A stretch of DNA of 64,000 nucleotides from Amanita rubescens (Eukaryota > Basidiomycota > Agaricomycetes > Agaricales > Amanitaceae). Below, one piece after another: positions 1-11,830 of this stretch. The stretch lies in assembly GCA_015039365.1 (NCBI GenBank), contig WION01000034.1, positions 1 through 64,000 of the forward strand. The letters are read 5' to 3'. The position numbers and the translations under genes were made by a program. Within the stretch, counting starts at the first letter, position 1. Each line of letters opens with the position of its first letter. Below the pieces are notes generated by a model. It did no database searches. It saw nothing but the letters and a program-made list of their open reading frames with translations, and was not told the origin of the DNA.

Positions 1-640
1 TGTGAGGGTGCTGAAGAAAGAAGCGCTGGAGGCTCAGGTTCCATACTTCGATAGCGTTTTTTGTAATCGCCGACGCTCCCGACGATTCCCCCGTTGTGCC
101 AGAAGCAATCCACGTCGCCGTTATCCACAACTGCAAGAACTTCAATGACGTGAGGAACTGTTCATAATAGCGAAATCTAACCTGTGGATGAACCAGTAAA
201 AGAGTATGGACATCAGGTGTCACAACAGCCTGAAGAACCGTTCATAGCGATATAATAAGCGCATGGAATCTAACCTATGGATGAACCGTTGAAAGAGTAA
301 GGTAGCCTGGCCAATCAGTAAACCAGCAAGACGGTACGCATGTTCAATTGAGAAAGGGCGACCCAAAAGTCTATCCCTTGGGAGCGACGCAAAGTCTAAC
401 TCCTGTGGTTTCTGCGTGAGGATGACATAAGAGGAAGGTGAAGAGAGGAGAGAAGCTGTCGAGACGCCGAGTCCAGTGCCAAAAGGGGCGAATCTCTCTT
501 AATCTCTCTTAGGCTCTCTTAGGCTCTCTTTGTCTCTCTTTGTCTCTCTTTGTCTCTCTCCTGACCCGTGATCACGCGCTCTCAACCCATTGAAATTCTA
601 TTTTGAGAATGGCCCAAGGTAAGCAGGAAAGTCAGACAAG
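1..640 (+). repeat. R1 dispersed repeat, 3' part
   Basis: This is the 3' part of a repeat family seen at least ten times in the window. Landmarks are a segment around 45-110 also found at 2280-2340, a stretch around 245-410 (cf. 2460-2570 and 6250-6380) and a CT-rich array at about 490-560 made of CTCTCTTAGG and CTCTCTTTGT units. It ends in an A/T-rich tail near 590-625. No coding capacity is evident. Its 5' part lies outside the window or is lost. Confidence 0.8.
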
Positions 641-960
641 TCAGACTTTCAACGTAGGCAGCAGCCAGGATAGTATGAACGACGTTGAGATACATGTTGA
701 GTACTCACTCGGGAAGTTTTTGACAAGCCTAGAGTGATCAGGCCGTTTTCAATACCATCGTATCTAATGCGTATCATCTTGCTTGTATCTATTACCTTGC
801 TTTCCATCGCCCGCGTCATGTTATCACGATTGCTTATCTTATCACTCGCGCCAGAATACAATTTATTAACAAAGAAGGAATGCGAATTACGTCAGCTACT
901 GCGAGAGTGGCAGAGTTTGAGCAAGACCGTCATGTAAATGGATAGTATGCACGACTGTCT
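640..960. other. spacer between R1 copies, no gene recognised
   Basis: The stretch holds two short overlapping open frames on opposite strands (649-861 minus and 734-937 plus) with no recognisable motif. A segment near 890-965 resembles the 5' margin of R1 seen inverted near 56,690-56,760. I see nothing else. Confidence 0.4.
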
Positions 961-2830
961 ATTGCGGAAACACAGGTCAAAAGGATTGATTGGTGTGCAG
1001 GGCGAGAAACAAGACCTACGGGGGTAAGGTCTGTGGGCCACTTGGTTCGAGGTCATGCCAGTTCAGCGACTTGAGAATGGCAAATGTGCGTCACCTTACC
1101 AGAAATGCCAGAACCACTCCCTCCGCAGAATGGGTGACACGCAATCAAACCCACTTGACGACGCCTGACGGCTACATTATAGCAAAATCCTCAACGCACA
1201 AGATCAACGCTAATATGTGCACATTGCGAGAGAGACGGGTGCCGTCACGCGTGACGTGCCTACCAAATTGGGCGAACACGCTGGCCAACGCGAAGAACGT
1301 GGGATGGGGGGAGAACAAGACGATATTGTGACCGGCCATATAGAGAAAAATGACAGAGGGACGCGTTGGGGAACTTTCTATCGCGGAAATACTAAATTAA
1401 ATTGATCGGTTAGCGTGCGAGGCACGAATTGAGAGAAATGGAGCACTTACGGGCCCGGTGATAGAAGGAACGGCACTGGATGCATGTTTCGTGCATAGAA
1501 AGTTGAAGGATGCAAGGAATGAAGAAAAAAGTAAGAAGCAAACCATAGAGGAGTCACATGCGCCGAATAAGAGAGAATGTGCCGCCAGCATGGCAACAAC
1601 GTCAGCGAGAAAGCGAACGACGTGGTATTAAGGCTGGACTTATTGAGAGGAATGCTTCCAAATTCCATTGAGCAACCTTCTATCGTGAAGATACATAACT
1701 AAAGGAATCGGTTAGCGTGCGAGACGCAAATTGAGAGAATGAAGCACTTACGGGCCTGGTGATAGAAGGAACAGCACAGGATGCGTATTTCATGCATAAA
1801 AAGTTGGAGGATGCGCAAAGATGCTAGAGGCTGATGGCAGAGGAGCCGTATGTGCCGAATAAGAGAGAACCCGCCACCAACGGGCACAACGTCAGCAAGA
1901 AAGCGAACGACGCAGTATTAGGACCGGACGTATTGAAGGCAAAGCTTCTGGATCCCATTGAGCAACTTTCTATCGCAGTGATAAAGGATTAGAGCAACCG
2001 GTCAGCTTGCGAGACGTAAAACGACGTACTGTCGCTATGGACCGTTCCAGCCTGAGCGTTCTCGGCAAGTTGTCTTGACACTACGGGAAAGCAGCCGATT
2101 CAAGGCTGCTGTTTGGGAGACATCCAATTCAGGACGACCGCGAGGGGAGGACTCTATTAAATTGTTGGAAGGTGAATGCTGCCGGAAAAGACCAAATCCT
2201 TCACATGAAGATTTCAGGGGCCGATGCTGCGAACGAGACACACCCTAGCTCGGCTTGGATGCAGTCAGGTTCCATACCCCGATAGCGTTTTTGGCAATCG
2301 CCGATGCTCCCGACGATTCCCCCGTTGTGCCAGAAGCAATGATCCACATCGTCGGTCATCCACAACTGCAAGAACTTCAATGACGTCAGGAACTGTTCGT
2401 AATAGCGAAATCTAACCTGTGGATGAACCAGTAAAAGAGCATGGACATCAGGTGGCATGGAATCTAACCTATGGATGAACCGTTGAAAGAGTAAGGTAGC
2501 CTGGCCAATCAGTAACGCATGTTCGATTGGGAAAGGGCGACCCGAAAGTCTATCCCATGGAAGCAACGCAACGTGTGGTTTATGCGTGAGGATGTCATAA
2601 GAGGAAGGTGAAGAGAGGAGAGAAACTGTCGAAGACGCCGAGTCCTGCCAATTGAATTTGAAAGGGGCGCGGCGAATCTCTCAAACTCTCTAAGGCTCTC
2701 TTAGGCTCTCTTTGGCTCTCTTTGGCTCTCTTTGTCCCTCTCTCTAACTTCTGACTCGGCGTGATCACGCGCTCTCATTACCGATATCCCAAGGCTTGAT
2801 ACCCATTGAAATTCTATTTTAAGAATGGCC
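960..2830 (+). repeat. R1 dispersed repeat, near complete copy
   Basis: This is the longest plus-strand R1 copy. In order it has a 5' block (about 1230-1390), two tandem sub-units of about 310 bp (about 1390-1690 and 1700-2030), a middle block (2040-2240), the block shared with 45-430 (2270-2620) and the CT-rich array (2675-2750), then the tail. It matches 40,400-42,330 on the other strand almost base for base over long stretches. No transposase or reverse transcriptase is visible, so it is non-autonomous or of unknown class. No clear terminal repeat or target duplication was found. Confidence 0.8.
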
Positions 2831-2911
2831 CAAGGTATCACTGAGAAATCTAGTCCTCAATAATTAAACTGACAAAATACCACCTTGTAAGAACAATACC
2901 CATCAATCTTT

Positions 2912-3368
2912 AGAAAATCGTTCAAAAACGAATCCGAACGGATAGAGTACAAAATCTTCGTTGGTCCCCATTCTCCACAGGCCGACGTGGGCAACATTGG
3001 AGATATTGGGGTCGAAAGTTCAGATACACAGGAAGTTACCGATATCCTAAACTTTCAACGCACAATAGAACGGCCGAAAAACTACGAAAAACACCAGGTT
3101 TATTATAAGACTGAAGACGGCTGGAGATATGCAGACAAACGTAGGCATGACAATGGCAAACCCTACACCAGACATCCGGAAATCTCATTGTATTTCTTGG
3201 ACTGACTTTTCATTCACATGGAGAAACGCTAGAAACTACTCTGCCAACAGCAAGCGCCGAACGTCTAAGCGACTCGATTCAACATCTGGAGGGGGAGATC
3301 ATGATGCAGTTGAGCCAAGTCACGGTACGAGAATGCCAAGAACCGAACTTGAAAGCATTCTTACCTAG
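2912..3368 (+). pseudogene. conserved ORF 'X' of unknown function, frameshifted copy
   Basis: The reading frame opens upstream of the ATG-like start at 2987, runs to about 3205, and continues in another frame to a stop at 3368. The inverted copy at 39,920-40,320 reads through this point in one frame, because this copy has one extra C near 3200. The product would be roughly 140 residues, rich in charged and aromatic residues, with a central KNYEKHQVYYKTEDGW stretch. I do not recognise the family. It lies directly after an R1 copy in both places and about 140 bp before the JmjC-like gene here. It could be an exon of a captured host gene or a piece of a retroelement. Confidence 0.45.
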
Positions 3369-3509
3369 CAACGATAGATGGTGACTCACAAAAAGCGAAA
3401 AAACGAGCTCGAACAGACTCGATGACCTTCGATCGCAGCAGTAATATGATCCGCTCCTCTCTGCTAAGAAATAAGTCTCTGAAAATATATTTTAGCTCCC
3501 TCATGGATC

Positions 3510-4604
3510 ATGGAAGAATATCATCGGTGGCAGAGTAAGGATATCACCGACGCTGCGCACCCAACGCTGCATGAACAAGGGCGGAAAATCCTGTCGAAGT
3601 TAGTGACGGCCCTATCCAGGTCCTCGGAATCGGTCCCTTCATGGCCACATGGGCCAGAATTAAAACATATCATCATTATCCATGCTCAGAGTACCGGACA
3701 CCTCTCGAAGGGGGACTCGGACAAACCAGACATGTCGCATGTCATAACGGACTTATCTGAGGCGAGAAGAAATGGCAACCATGCGAGTATTGTCAATTTT
3801 TTACGCAATGGTCCCGCAAACCACACCCCGATCGAAAAGCTGTTAAAATTGTTTCCCTTGTCTGGAGACAGTTCGGGTGAAAAGGTTCTCCCGATTGGCG
3901 CTCTCACCATTCCTGCATCATCCTCTGGCCTAGATAAAGTTAACCTATTACCGAACCTGGTCGAGGACTGTACGGAGTTTGTGTGCGAGAGGAAAACGGA
4001 AAAGAAGAAATCAGACCATCCGTGGGCCTGGGCAAGCTGTCTTGTCCCGATAGGAGCCATCACAACCCCCCATACGGATTACTGCGGATCTTCCCAGCTC
4101 ATCCAGCATATCAATGGACGAAAACTCTGGCTTTGTTGGCCTCCCACCCCGAGCAATCTTGATATCTACGTGCGAGAGCATTTTTCAGGGCTCATTACCT
4201 TTTCAACCGAAGACGCCATTGATCGATTAGAAGGGTTGGAGTTGTTGCTGTTGGACGATGAACAAACACGTTTTATCCTGCCCGGAGGGACGATCCACGC
4301 AGTACTCACCTTTAGCCAAAGTTGCCATACTGGGCTGAAGCTTTGCCGTATTGGAGATCTTGACGTGGCAAGGAAGATGTACAAGATTGAGTCAGAGAAT
4401 ATGAACGAAGAGTTAGACGATAATATGTTTGAACACCTCCAGGATTACTTCAAGGACGTGAAGAAGGAACTGAAATTGTGGGATGAGCTGCGGAAGAAGA
4501 GCAAAAACAAGGAGGTCAATGAAGTGATTCGGCAGTGGATAGGTGTCGTCAAAAACTACTTGAAGGCTCACTCCAAACGGTTGTTCCAGAAAAGACGTAC
4601 ATAG
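3510..4604 (+). CDS. JmjC-like (cupin-fold) 2-oxoglutarate oxygenase
   Basis: A single 364-residue frame without introns. Residues about 175-275 carry the JmjC-type core: an HTD triad start (PHTDYCGSSQLIQHINGRK), a KLWLCWPP strand, and a later GGTIHAVLTF segment supplying the second histidine. In this superfamily HxD plus the distal H bind Fe(II) and the lysine after the first strand contacts 2-oxoglutarate. The usual substrates are methylated histones or other protein side chains, but many fungal members are uncharacterised. The C-terminal 100 residues are lysine/glutamate-rich and probably helical. No targeting signal is seen. The start is the first ATG of the frame. The conserved core suggests an intact gene, although no histone-reader domain accompanies it. 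Confidence 0.7.
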   Translation: MEEYHRWQSKDITDAAHPTLHEQGRKILSKLVTALSRSSESVPSWPHGPELKHIIIIHAQSTGHLSKGDSDKPDMSHVITDLSEARRNGNHASIVNFLRNGPANHTPIEKLLKLFPLSGDSSGEKVLPIGALTIPASSSGLDKVNLLPNLVEDCTEFVCERKTEKKKSDHPWAWASCLVPIGAITTPHTDYCGSSQLIQHINGRKLWLCWPPTPSNLDIYVREHFSGLITFSTEDAIDRLEGLELLLLDDEQTRFILPGGTIHAVLTFSQSCHTGLKLCRIGDLDVARKMYKIESENMNEELDDNMFEHLQDYFKDVKKELKLWDELRKKSKNKEVNEVIRQWIGVVKNYLKAHSKRLFQKRRT

Positions 4605-4790
4605 AAATCGGAATTCTTTACATATTAGCTTAGCTTGAGTCGTCACGAATTGAGGTTGTTGACACTATAAGTAGGAATACAAAAAGACAAGACTTAGTGC
4701 AACGTTCGAAGAAAAAAGAGAGCTCACACCGCAGCACAAATGATTTATTAATAAAGACGAAGTACAAGAGATGCGTACGCATAACAATTG
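4605..4790. other. 3' flank of JmjC-like gene
   Basis: AT-rich sequence after the stop. No second gene is recognised before R1 sequence resumes near 4790. Confidence 0.4.
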
Positions 4791-6600
4791 AACTTGTAAA
4801 GCTGCCAAAGCGAAGAACGTTGGCTACAGCGAGGACGACGGAATTTGAGCGAGGCAGGATATGTACATGGATGGCGTTCACAGCATTCTATCGTGGAAAA
4901 ACAGAGCAAAGCCGATTCAACTGGCATGCAGGACGAGAAAGAGGCGAAATGGTGACTTACGGGGGTAGAACTCAATATAGCAATCAAGACGTACGCGAGT
5001 AGACGCTTTTAGGCGGAATCTGATGTCCAATGACATTTTTCAGTGACTTGCAACGCAAAACATGCGTCAGCTTGCCAGAATTGCCAGAACTATGCCGATT
5101 TTCTCCTTCCGTGGAACGGGTGACGCGCGATCAAACCCGCCAAACAACACCTGACGATTACGTTCGTAGGCGTACGTTGCGAGAAGAGAGATAACTGCGA
5201 GGAAGGTGAGCCTGCAGTTGGATATGTATCTGCCAAATTGGGCGAACACGTTGGCCAACACGAACAGCGTCAGGCTGGAGGGCGAACGTGAGTGTATCGC
5301 GACTGACCGTATGGAGCAAAATTTCCAAAGGATGCATTGGGCAACTTTCTATCACGAAAATAGGGGACTAAAGGAATCGGTTAGCTTGCAATATGCAAAT
5401 TGAGAGAAATGGAACGCCTACAGTCCTGGTGATAGAAGGAACGGCACGGGATGCGTATTTCATGCATAAAAAGTTGGAGGATGCGTTGAAAATAAAGAAA
5501 GACGCTCGAAGCCAATCGTAGAGGAGTCGAATGCGCCAAATAAGAGAGAGCCCGCCACCAACGTGCACAACGTCAGCAAGAAAGCAAGAAAGCAAACGAT
5601 GCAGTATTAGAACCGGACGTATTGAAGGTAAAGCTTCTGAATTCCATTGAGCAACTTTCTATCGCGGTGATAAAGAATTAGAGCGACCGGTCAGCTTGTG
5701 AGATGCAAATTTAGTAAAATGGTGTATTCAAGTCACTATGGATCGCCCCAGCCCGGGCCATCTGGGAAGAATGTGCCGGTAACTCTTGACACTACAGGAA
5801 AGCAGCAGATTCAAGGCTGGTCTCTAGGGAGGTATCCAATTCAGGACGAAAAGACCGAATCCCTCACATGAAGTCGCTGCTGCGGACAAGACATCTGTCT
5901 CAGCTTGGACGCATTCCGGGAGGACCTGCGAGAATGTTGAAGAAAGAGACGCTGGAGACTCAGGTTCCATACCTCGACCGCGTTTTTGGCAGGCGCCAAT
6001 GCTCCCGACGATTCTTCCGCTATGCTAGCAGCAATCCACGTCGTCGCCATCCACGAGCTTCAACGGCATGAGGAACTGTTCATAAACGATATAGCAGAAG
6101 CTCCATTAGATCTAACCTGTGGATGAACGAGAATGGACATTCGGTTGCAGTTCAGGTGTTACATTCCCGTTTTAAAACCAATTCACAACCTGGCTTCCTT
6201 CGACAACCTAAGGAACCGATCATAAGCGACACAACAAGGGGTGCATGGAATCTAACCGTTGAATGCACCGTTGAAAGAGTAAGGTAGCCTGGCCAATCAG
6301 TAAACCAGCAAGATGGTGCACATGTTCGATTGAGAAAGGGTAACCCGAAAGTCTAGCCCTTGGAAGCGACGCAGCGTCTAACTCCTGTAATTTCTGCACG
6401 ACGATCTTTAGGACGATATAAGAGGGAGGTGAAGAAAGGAGAGACGCTGAGTCCCTGCGAAATGTGTGACCTGAATCTCTCTTAGGCTCTCTCAGACTCT
6501 CTTAGGCTCTCTTTGTCTCTCTTTGTCTCTCTCTCTGTCTCTCTTTGTCTCTCTTTGTCTCTCTCCGCGATGACACTGGGCTGTTACCCATCGCCCTCTA
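4790..6600 (+). repeat. R1 dispersed repeat, near complete copy
   Basis: It has the same block order as the 960-2830 copy but with one 310-bp sub-unit (about 5380-5700) rather than two. The CT-rich array lies at 6475-6560. Short open frames inside correspond to frames in other R1 copies. The 3' end runs into the sequence that also follows the R1 end at 17,260, so the junction is part of a larger duplicated block. Confidence 0.75.
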
Positions 6601-6929
6601 TGAGATAGGGAGCTGGCCGAGTGTAGGCTCGAGTAGTTCAAATGGCAGGCATGAATGGCATGAGCAACACAATGCATTGACCCCAAGCTGAAGGAAAATA
6701 GAGTAGAATCTTAAACGATCACTTGAACGTATTTGAACAAAGCACATTGGTGATGATAATCATTAATGAATGGTTAGGCTGGAGATAAATCATGACAACC
6801 GTTTTTGGGATCAACTTGACAGCTTGAATACGGTGATCAAAAGATGATGATATCAAGGTTTGAAAATGTACGCTAAGAAAGGCTAAGACATTATTACAAG
6901 AAAAAGAAACTTGGTAGCCTAGTGTCTGG

Positions 6930-7735
6930 CAACGTTCTTGGAATGATGGCTGCACGACCAAAATATCGAAAGTAATTGTGGGTGTAGAATCTGGCGAGAG
7001 GATATTCGTAATGCAGCAGCTCGTTCTCTGGGGCCTCCGCTGTCGGTGATGGCAGGCGCGCTACATGATGTCGATGATAATTGTCCCATTCAAACATCAC
7101 CCGACACAAGGCATGGAGGTATGGAAGGCGATCTCGGACATCAGGCGATGCCAGTCCCAGGCGAGCGTTTCTAACTGACACCGTTGCCAGACGACGAGGT
7201 TGGTTGGGACGGAAGGAAACACCGTAATACGAGTCCCTCCCGGACCAGAGAATCAAGATCTTGATGTCGACCCTCGAACAGGCGTCAATCAAGAGCACGG
7301 CGATCCAATATGAGAAGTTCGAACCGGAACGATAGCTCTGAAATACCCCACATGCTGTTCCTGCGTCTCCTGTACCGTAAACTTCCAGTTAGAGACCTGG
7401 TGGAGATTGGATGTGTCGATTCCCAGCGCAGTTGCCTCTGGTGACAAAAAATTGGTTAGGAAATGACGAGATTTCCCTGCCATCGGGTCTGTCGACTGGG
7501 CTCATGTCCATGCAATAGAGTACGCCAATCCTAGGTTCGAGAGCAAACGGACTTTAGGGGCATTAGACACCAGACGGTATATGCATAAATCACGGATGGT
7601 TGTCGTCGCTGGGGATTGTTGCCAGGAACAGAAAAGTCCCGGTTCTGGGAATGCATACCTTCCCATCATTGTCTGCCAGCTTGGTTGACGAGTAAAGATA
7701 TTTGGTTTCAGCTGCACTAGTACCTCGAAACTCCA
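6930..7735 (-). pseudogene. 3' half of an unnamed agaricomycete family gene (copy 1)
   Basis: This matches the 3' half of the gene at 17,556-19,508 closely (frames at 6894-7298, 7289-7483 and 7502-7741 correspond to consecutive parts of that gene). Small indels break the frame: 17,556-18,416 is one frame, whereas here three are needed. Homology stops near 7735, where unrelated sequence upstream of the TET/JBP gene begins. The 5' half is missing, so this is a truncated, decayed copy. The duplicated block includes the preceding R1 end. Confidence 0.7.
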
Positions 7736-8078
7736 TCGCAACTAAGGGTTTGTTTGATAGTTGTTGCGCAGCAGCGAGTTCCGCGATGTATGGGAGGCAA
7801 GAACCTAGGGGTTGGTTCATGTGAGCGAGAACAGCTGGCATGGGAGATTGCAGCTTTTTCGCGCATATTTAGCAGTGGTCCGTGGTCAATGATCAAGAAG
7901 TCATCAATATCAATCAGATTCAATCACTGTCTAAACACACCACCGCTAAAAAAAACTAGGCTGAAACTGTTTCCGGTAAGCAACATTGCATGAACATGAG
8001 CGTAGTGCTCTATAAGGGTGCCCTACTTAGCTAAACGCCACCTTCAACCAGCTCTGCTATGTTTGTGAACATCTTAAC

Positions 8079-9731
8079 CGGCACTTGCCCACCTCCCACC
8101 ATCTGTTCGTGGCTCAGGCCCCTGCTTTGAATCATCCTGTGTTGAGTAGCCGTTTTCTACCCAACGGAAGAGCCCGCCAGATACATATTGGAACGATGGC
8201 ATATCGTGTTTCATCATCTTTGATTGTGGTGTTGGAATGAAGGATGACGGAGGATGGTATCAGAATGGTAGCACCAGCAGGGAAGTCAATGACCAGTCCA
8301 AAATCCCAAAGGACCAAATGGCCCCCTGTCTGATGATTGAATGAGCCGAGGGGTGTAACAGAACACCAGGAATGAGATAGATTGCCATTATCAGTATGAG
8401 GAAACGTGATGCTTTTCTTCCCAACATTATATGAGCGACAGGGGTAGGCACCCATCTGGTCGTCGTACTCTCGTCGAAGTCCTTTTGAGCTCGTTGGGGT
8501 GGTCATCATACCTTGTCTTTATTGCTTCTATAGTGGCCCTCATGTGCTCAAAGTTTCGTTCCCCATATAATTGATACCCGCCTAGACAAGGTCAGCATCG
8601 TCACCCTATCTGCTAAAAACAGGCGGCCTACAACTGGCGTAATTGCACATCCTTTGGATGCCTTTGTTTGTGGCTAGTTCTTCGAGTGCTACGGTGACTG
8701 GCGTCAGAGGAGTGCGTCAGAAACTGAGGCTCCTAAGACCCGGTTGGCTGGTAAATTAAGGCATTTGGTTGAAGGATGCTTACCGGTTGCCCTCCCCCAA
8801 AGGATATGCCATGAGGTAGGGAGGGGAATTCGCCTCGACGATGGCTGGCCTCCTTAGCTCGGGGACAGATCACATCAGCTGCCTTGTCCAGGGCAACAAA
8901 CGCCATCCCCTGGGCCTCTTTCCACCCCTTCACATCTCTAGGCATCCCCAAAAGCACGCCGACGATGTAGCCATTTTTGTCCAGCAAAAGGTGCGTTGAG
9001 CTGAGGCATCTGTCAGCAGCAGAAGGATGGATGGATGAAAAAAAGTGCCCACAGCCCATCCCAAGGAAAACGCGTCATTTGGTAGTCATTGATAAGCTCT
9101 GTGTAAGAAAAGACGCGCTGGGGCAGTCCGGCAATGCGTTTCCCTATCCATCCTGGTCGGGTGGTCTGGGCTTGGGCATCTGATGGTAGGCTGTAGTCCA
9201 CCAAGATAACATCCTTTACTGCCTCAAGCCGCCGCTTCTTAGCGACGTGCTTAGGTTCGTTAGCGACATGCTTAGAATCGGTAGAATCCATCTTGTCTTC
9301 CTTCTGCTGGGCAATTCGCTTCTTCCTTCGCCGTATGATGGAGCGACGATTACCCCTTCCCTTTCCCCAGGTGCTGACAAAGGGGCAGCATGATTGGCAC
9401 TGCCGGTGCGTTTGCGTTTTACTGTGGTTGGCTTTTCTTCATCCTCACTATTGCTGTATAGGAGGGCTGACAAAGGGGCACCATGATTGGCACCGCCGGT
9501 GCGTTTGCGTTTTGCTCCAGTTGGCCTTTCTTCATCCTCACTGTCGCTGTATAGGGGTGCTGACAAAGGGGCAGCATGCTCACTGCCGGTGCGTTTGTGT
9601 TTTGCTCTGATTGGCTTTTCTTCATCCTCACTGTCACTGTATAGGAACTCCACATCAGAGAGCGGCCCTTCAAATAAATCCTCAATTTGTCGAGCCTGGA
9701 AATGCTCTGTTATGGAGAAGGTTTTTGACAT
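8079..9731 (-). pseudogene. TET/JBP-type 2-oxoglutarate dioxygenase, frameshifted
   Basis: The gene reads leftward in several exons. The N-terminus (9731-9216) has three imperfect 30-residue repeats pairing an acidic SDSEDEE with a basic KRKRTG. Then come exons around 9291-9013 and 9059-8740, with a DKNGYIVGVLLGMPRD block and a HRRGEFPSLPHGISFGGGQ block, both typical of fungal TET/JBP proteins. The catalytic exon (8590-8132) has the HTD iron-binding motif, the GGHLVLWDF strand, a distal histidine (SVILHSN) and the conserved arginine (DETRYA). TET/JBP enzymes oxidise 5-methylcytosine or thymine in DNA and are expanded in basidiomycetes, often with KDZ transposons. Just after the conserved arginine the frame shifts by one base (near 8193); the continuation needed to reach the usual GGLFRW motif is in the next frame. 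It is either a recent pseudogene or an assembly error. Confidence 0.72.
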
Positions 9732-9734
9732 AAT

Positions 9735-10375
9735 GGATGGCCCCCTGGGTGCAGGGCATATAGATGGCGCTGTACATGGCTTTTAGCATCAGGTTCAATT
9801 TAGGATAGGGGTGCAATGAGCGATTCGGAAGGTGGAGACAAGTGAGCGCAAATGTGAGCGCAAATGAGCCTGATTGCTGGTATTTTGACTCAAAGGACTT
9901 CGCTCCACCAGCTAGCACAAACTGGGGCATCAGGGTCGACGCCAAGCCATGAGATTGTGCAAGTGGCATTGCTATTCAGTCCCTAGTTCAGAGCAAGGGG
10001 CAAAAGGAGCCAAGGGATGCCTGCCCCCGAGACAGGTTGAGACACAATACACCTCTGGAACGACATCACTCCCCCCATTAGCACAAACTGGGGCATCAGG
10101 GTCGACGCCAAGCCATGAGCTTGTGCAAGTGAGGTCGCTAGTATTCAATCCGGGGCTCAGAACAAAGGGTATAGGCGGTGCAAAAAGGGCGAATAACCAA
10201 AGGTTGAAGCTGAAGACAACTCACGCGATGCCGGTATCCGACAGGCTACTGATGGAGTGAGGCCAGACATCAGGTTTTTTCTTTTTTTGCTGGAAAGGTG
10301 CGAGGAGAAGGTTTTCGATAAAACGACGCGTTGGAGAAGACGTGATGCGTGACGCGTGACATGACTGTGTATGAT
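9735..10375. repeat. two-copy tandem repeat upstream of the TET/JBP gene
   Basis: Two imperfect direct copies, about 180 bp apart, begin at about 9912 and 10,085 (shared core: tagcacaaactggggcatca). They lie just upstream of the start of the TET/JBP gene and so could include its promoter. The frame at 9949-10,260 runs through them and has no recognisable motif. I see no separate gene. Confidence 0.5.
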
Positions 10376-10680
10376 TCTATGAACCGTTGAAAGAGTAAGG
10401 TAGCCTGGCCAATCAGTAAGCCAGCAAGATGGTACGCATGTTCGATTGAGAAAGGGCGACCCGAAGTCTAACCCTTGGGAGAGACGCAACGTCTAACTCC
10501 TGTAGTTTCTGCGTGAGGATGACATAAGAGGAAGTTGAAGAGAGGCACTCTTTGTGGTCACTCTCCTTCGAAAACTCTCTTAGGCTCTCTTAGGCTCTCT
10601 TTGTCTCTCTCTCTAATTTCTGACCCATGATGCATCAAGCGCTCTCTTTTTTTTTTTGGCTACACTTGTATACCGCGTAC
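10376..10680 (+). repeat. R1 dispersed repeat, 3' end only
   Basis: Starts at the block equivalent to 270 in the first copy and ends after a short CT-rich array (10,570-10,615) and a run of ten T. 5'-truncated. Confidence 0.7.
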
Positions 10681-11830
10681 CTCGCATACCTAAGAGTAGT
10701 CACCACTCTAAGGTAGGTCGGAAATGTGGCAGACATCAGGACAGGTAGGTAAGGATTGGATGATTGAATGTAAGTAGGGAGTGTAGCAACAGAGAGCAAC
10801 TGGACTACTGATACGTGAGAGGGAAATGGAATGAGCGCGGCAAGGGGCTCGGCGGGGGAAGGCCATCGTGCTAGGTTTTCCTAAAAGCGTTTGAGGCAGC
10901 AATGAATTCAGCCAGTGCCTCCAGGCCTTTATGCGTGCCGGTGATGATAGAGGTGGGTGGACTCTTGTTGAATGGTGCCAGGCCGAGACGGAGAGCGGGT
11001 GAACGTAGCTGTAAGGTGCAATTAGCGAGGGTAAGTGAGAGCATTAAATGGTGCCTAGAATGGGTTGAAGGGGAACGGCGGCATAAGGTGGACCGTTGCT
11101 AGATCTTCGCATTTATGGCATTGAGGTGGCTGAAGGTCGCAGAATATTAGCCGTGGATGTTGGGAGAGGCGGGCAGGTGTCACCGAGTCTTTACCGCGTC
11201 GACGAACAGCCAGAGAAAGGTTATAATAAAGAATGAAATGGAACAGAGGACGGGTCACATCAACCCTTCGGGGAGGTGCATCAATTCTCGCACCTTGTGC
11301 TTCGCAAACTTCGGAGTCGCCATTTCTGCCACTCTGCCTGCAATTCCGTATTCCATAGCGTACATTCCCAAGCTTATGTCGAAAAAATCCGAACAACACC
11401 AGTACTTCGCCTTCAATAATCGGAATCCCGAATGGGATTTACTTTATTCAGAGGTGGAGGAAGCGCTAGAGAAGACGCGGGAGGCAGTGAGAGAGAATGC
11501 GGAGGAAATAACAATGGTGGTGTGGACTGGGTGATTATGTGGGTCAAATCCCGATTTACGTTGCTTGACAGCGATAACCTTGAGGGGGGCGGCCGATGCG
11601 CACGATACCCTGAATGAAAGCCATTGGACGGTTCGAGGCTTCCAAGGCGGCTATTCAATCGCATTTCCCAAGGGGTGCGGATACATGATTTTGATTTGAC
11701 GAAGAATACAGATGTTGGGATGTTGGGGATGAAAAGCGGCAATACGGATCAAATAGCCAGAGGTAAGGCTGAATTCACGTTAAGCGACCGTCGTCGTTCA
11801 GAGTTATGTCGAGCTTACCATCAGTTCTCC
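10680..11830. other. gene-poor stretch
   Basis: I recognise no gene. The longest frame (11,157-11,534 plus, 125 codons) lacks motifs and has an opposing frame of similar length. R1 sub-unit sequence begins at about 11,830. Confidence 0.4.

Noticed and set aside
6492..6686. Short arginine/glutamate-repeat proteins at CT-rich arrays (also 13,150, 40,489, 62,116)
   Set aside because: They are translations of the CTCTCTTTGT arrays of R1, not genes.
9293..9610. Histidine/cysteine-rich repeat protein on plus
   Set aside because: Antisense shadow of the TET/JBP N-terminal repeats.
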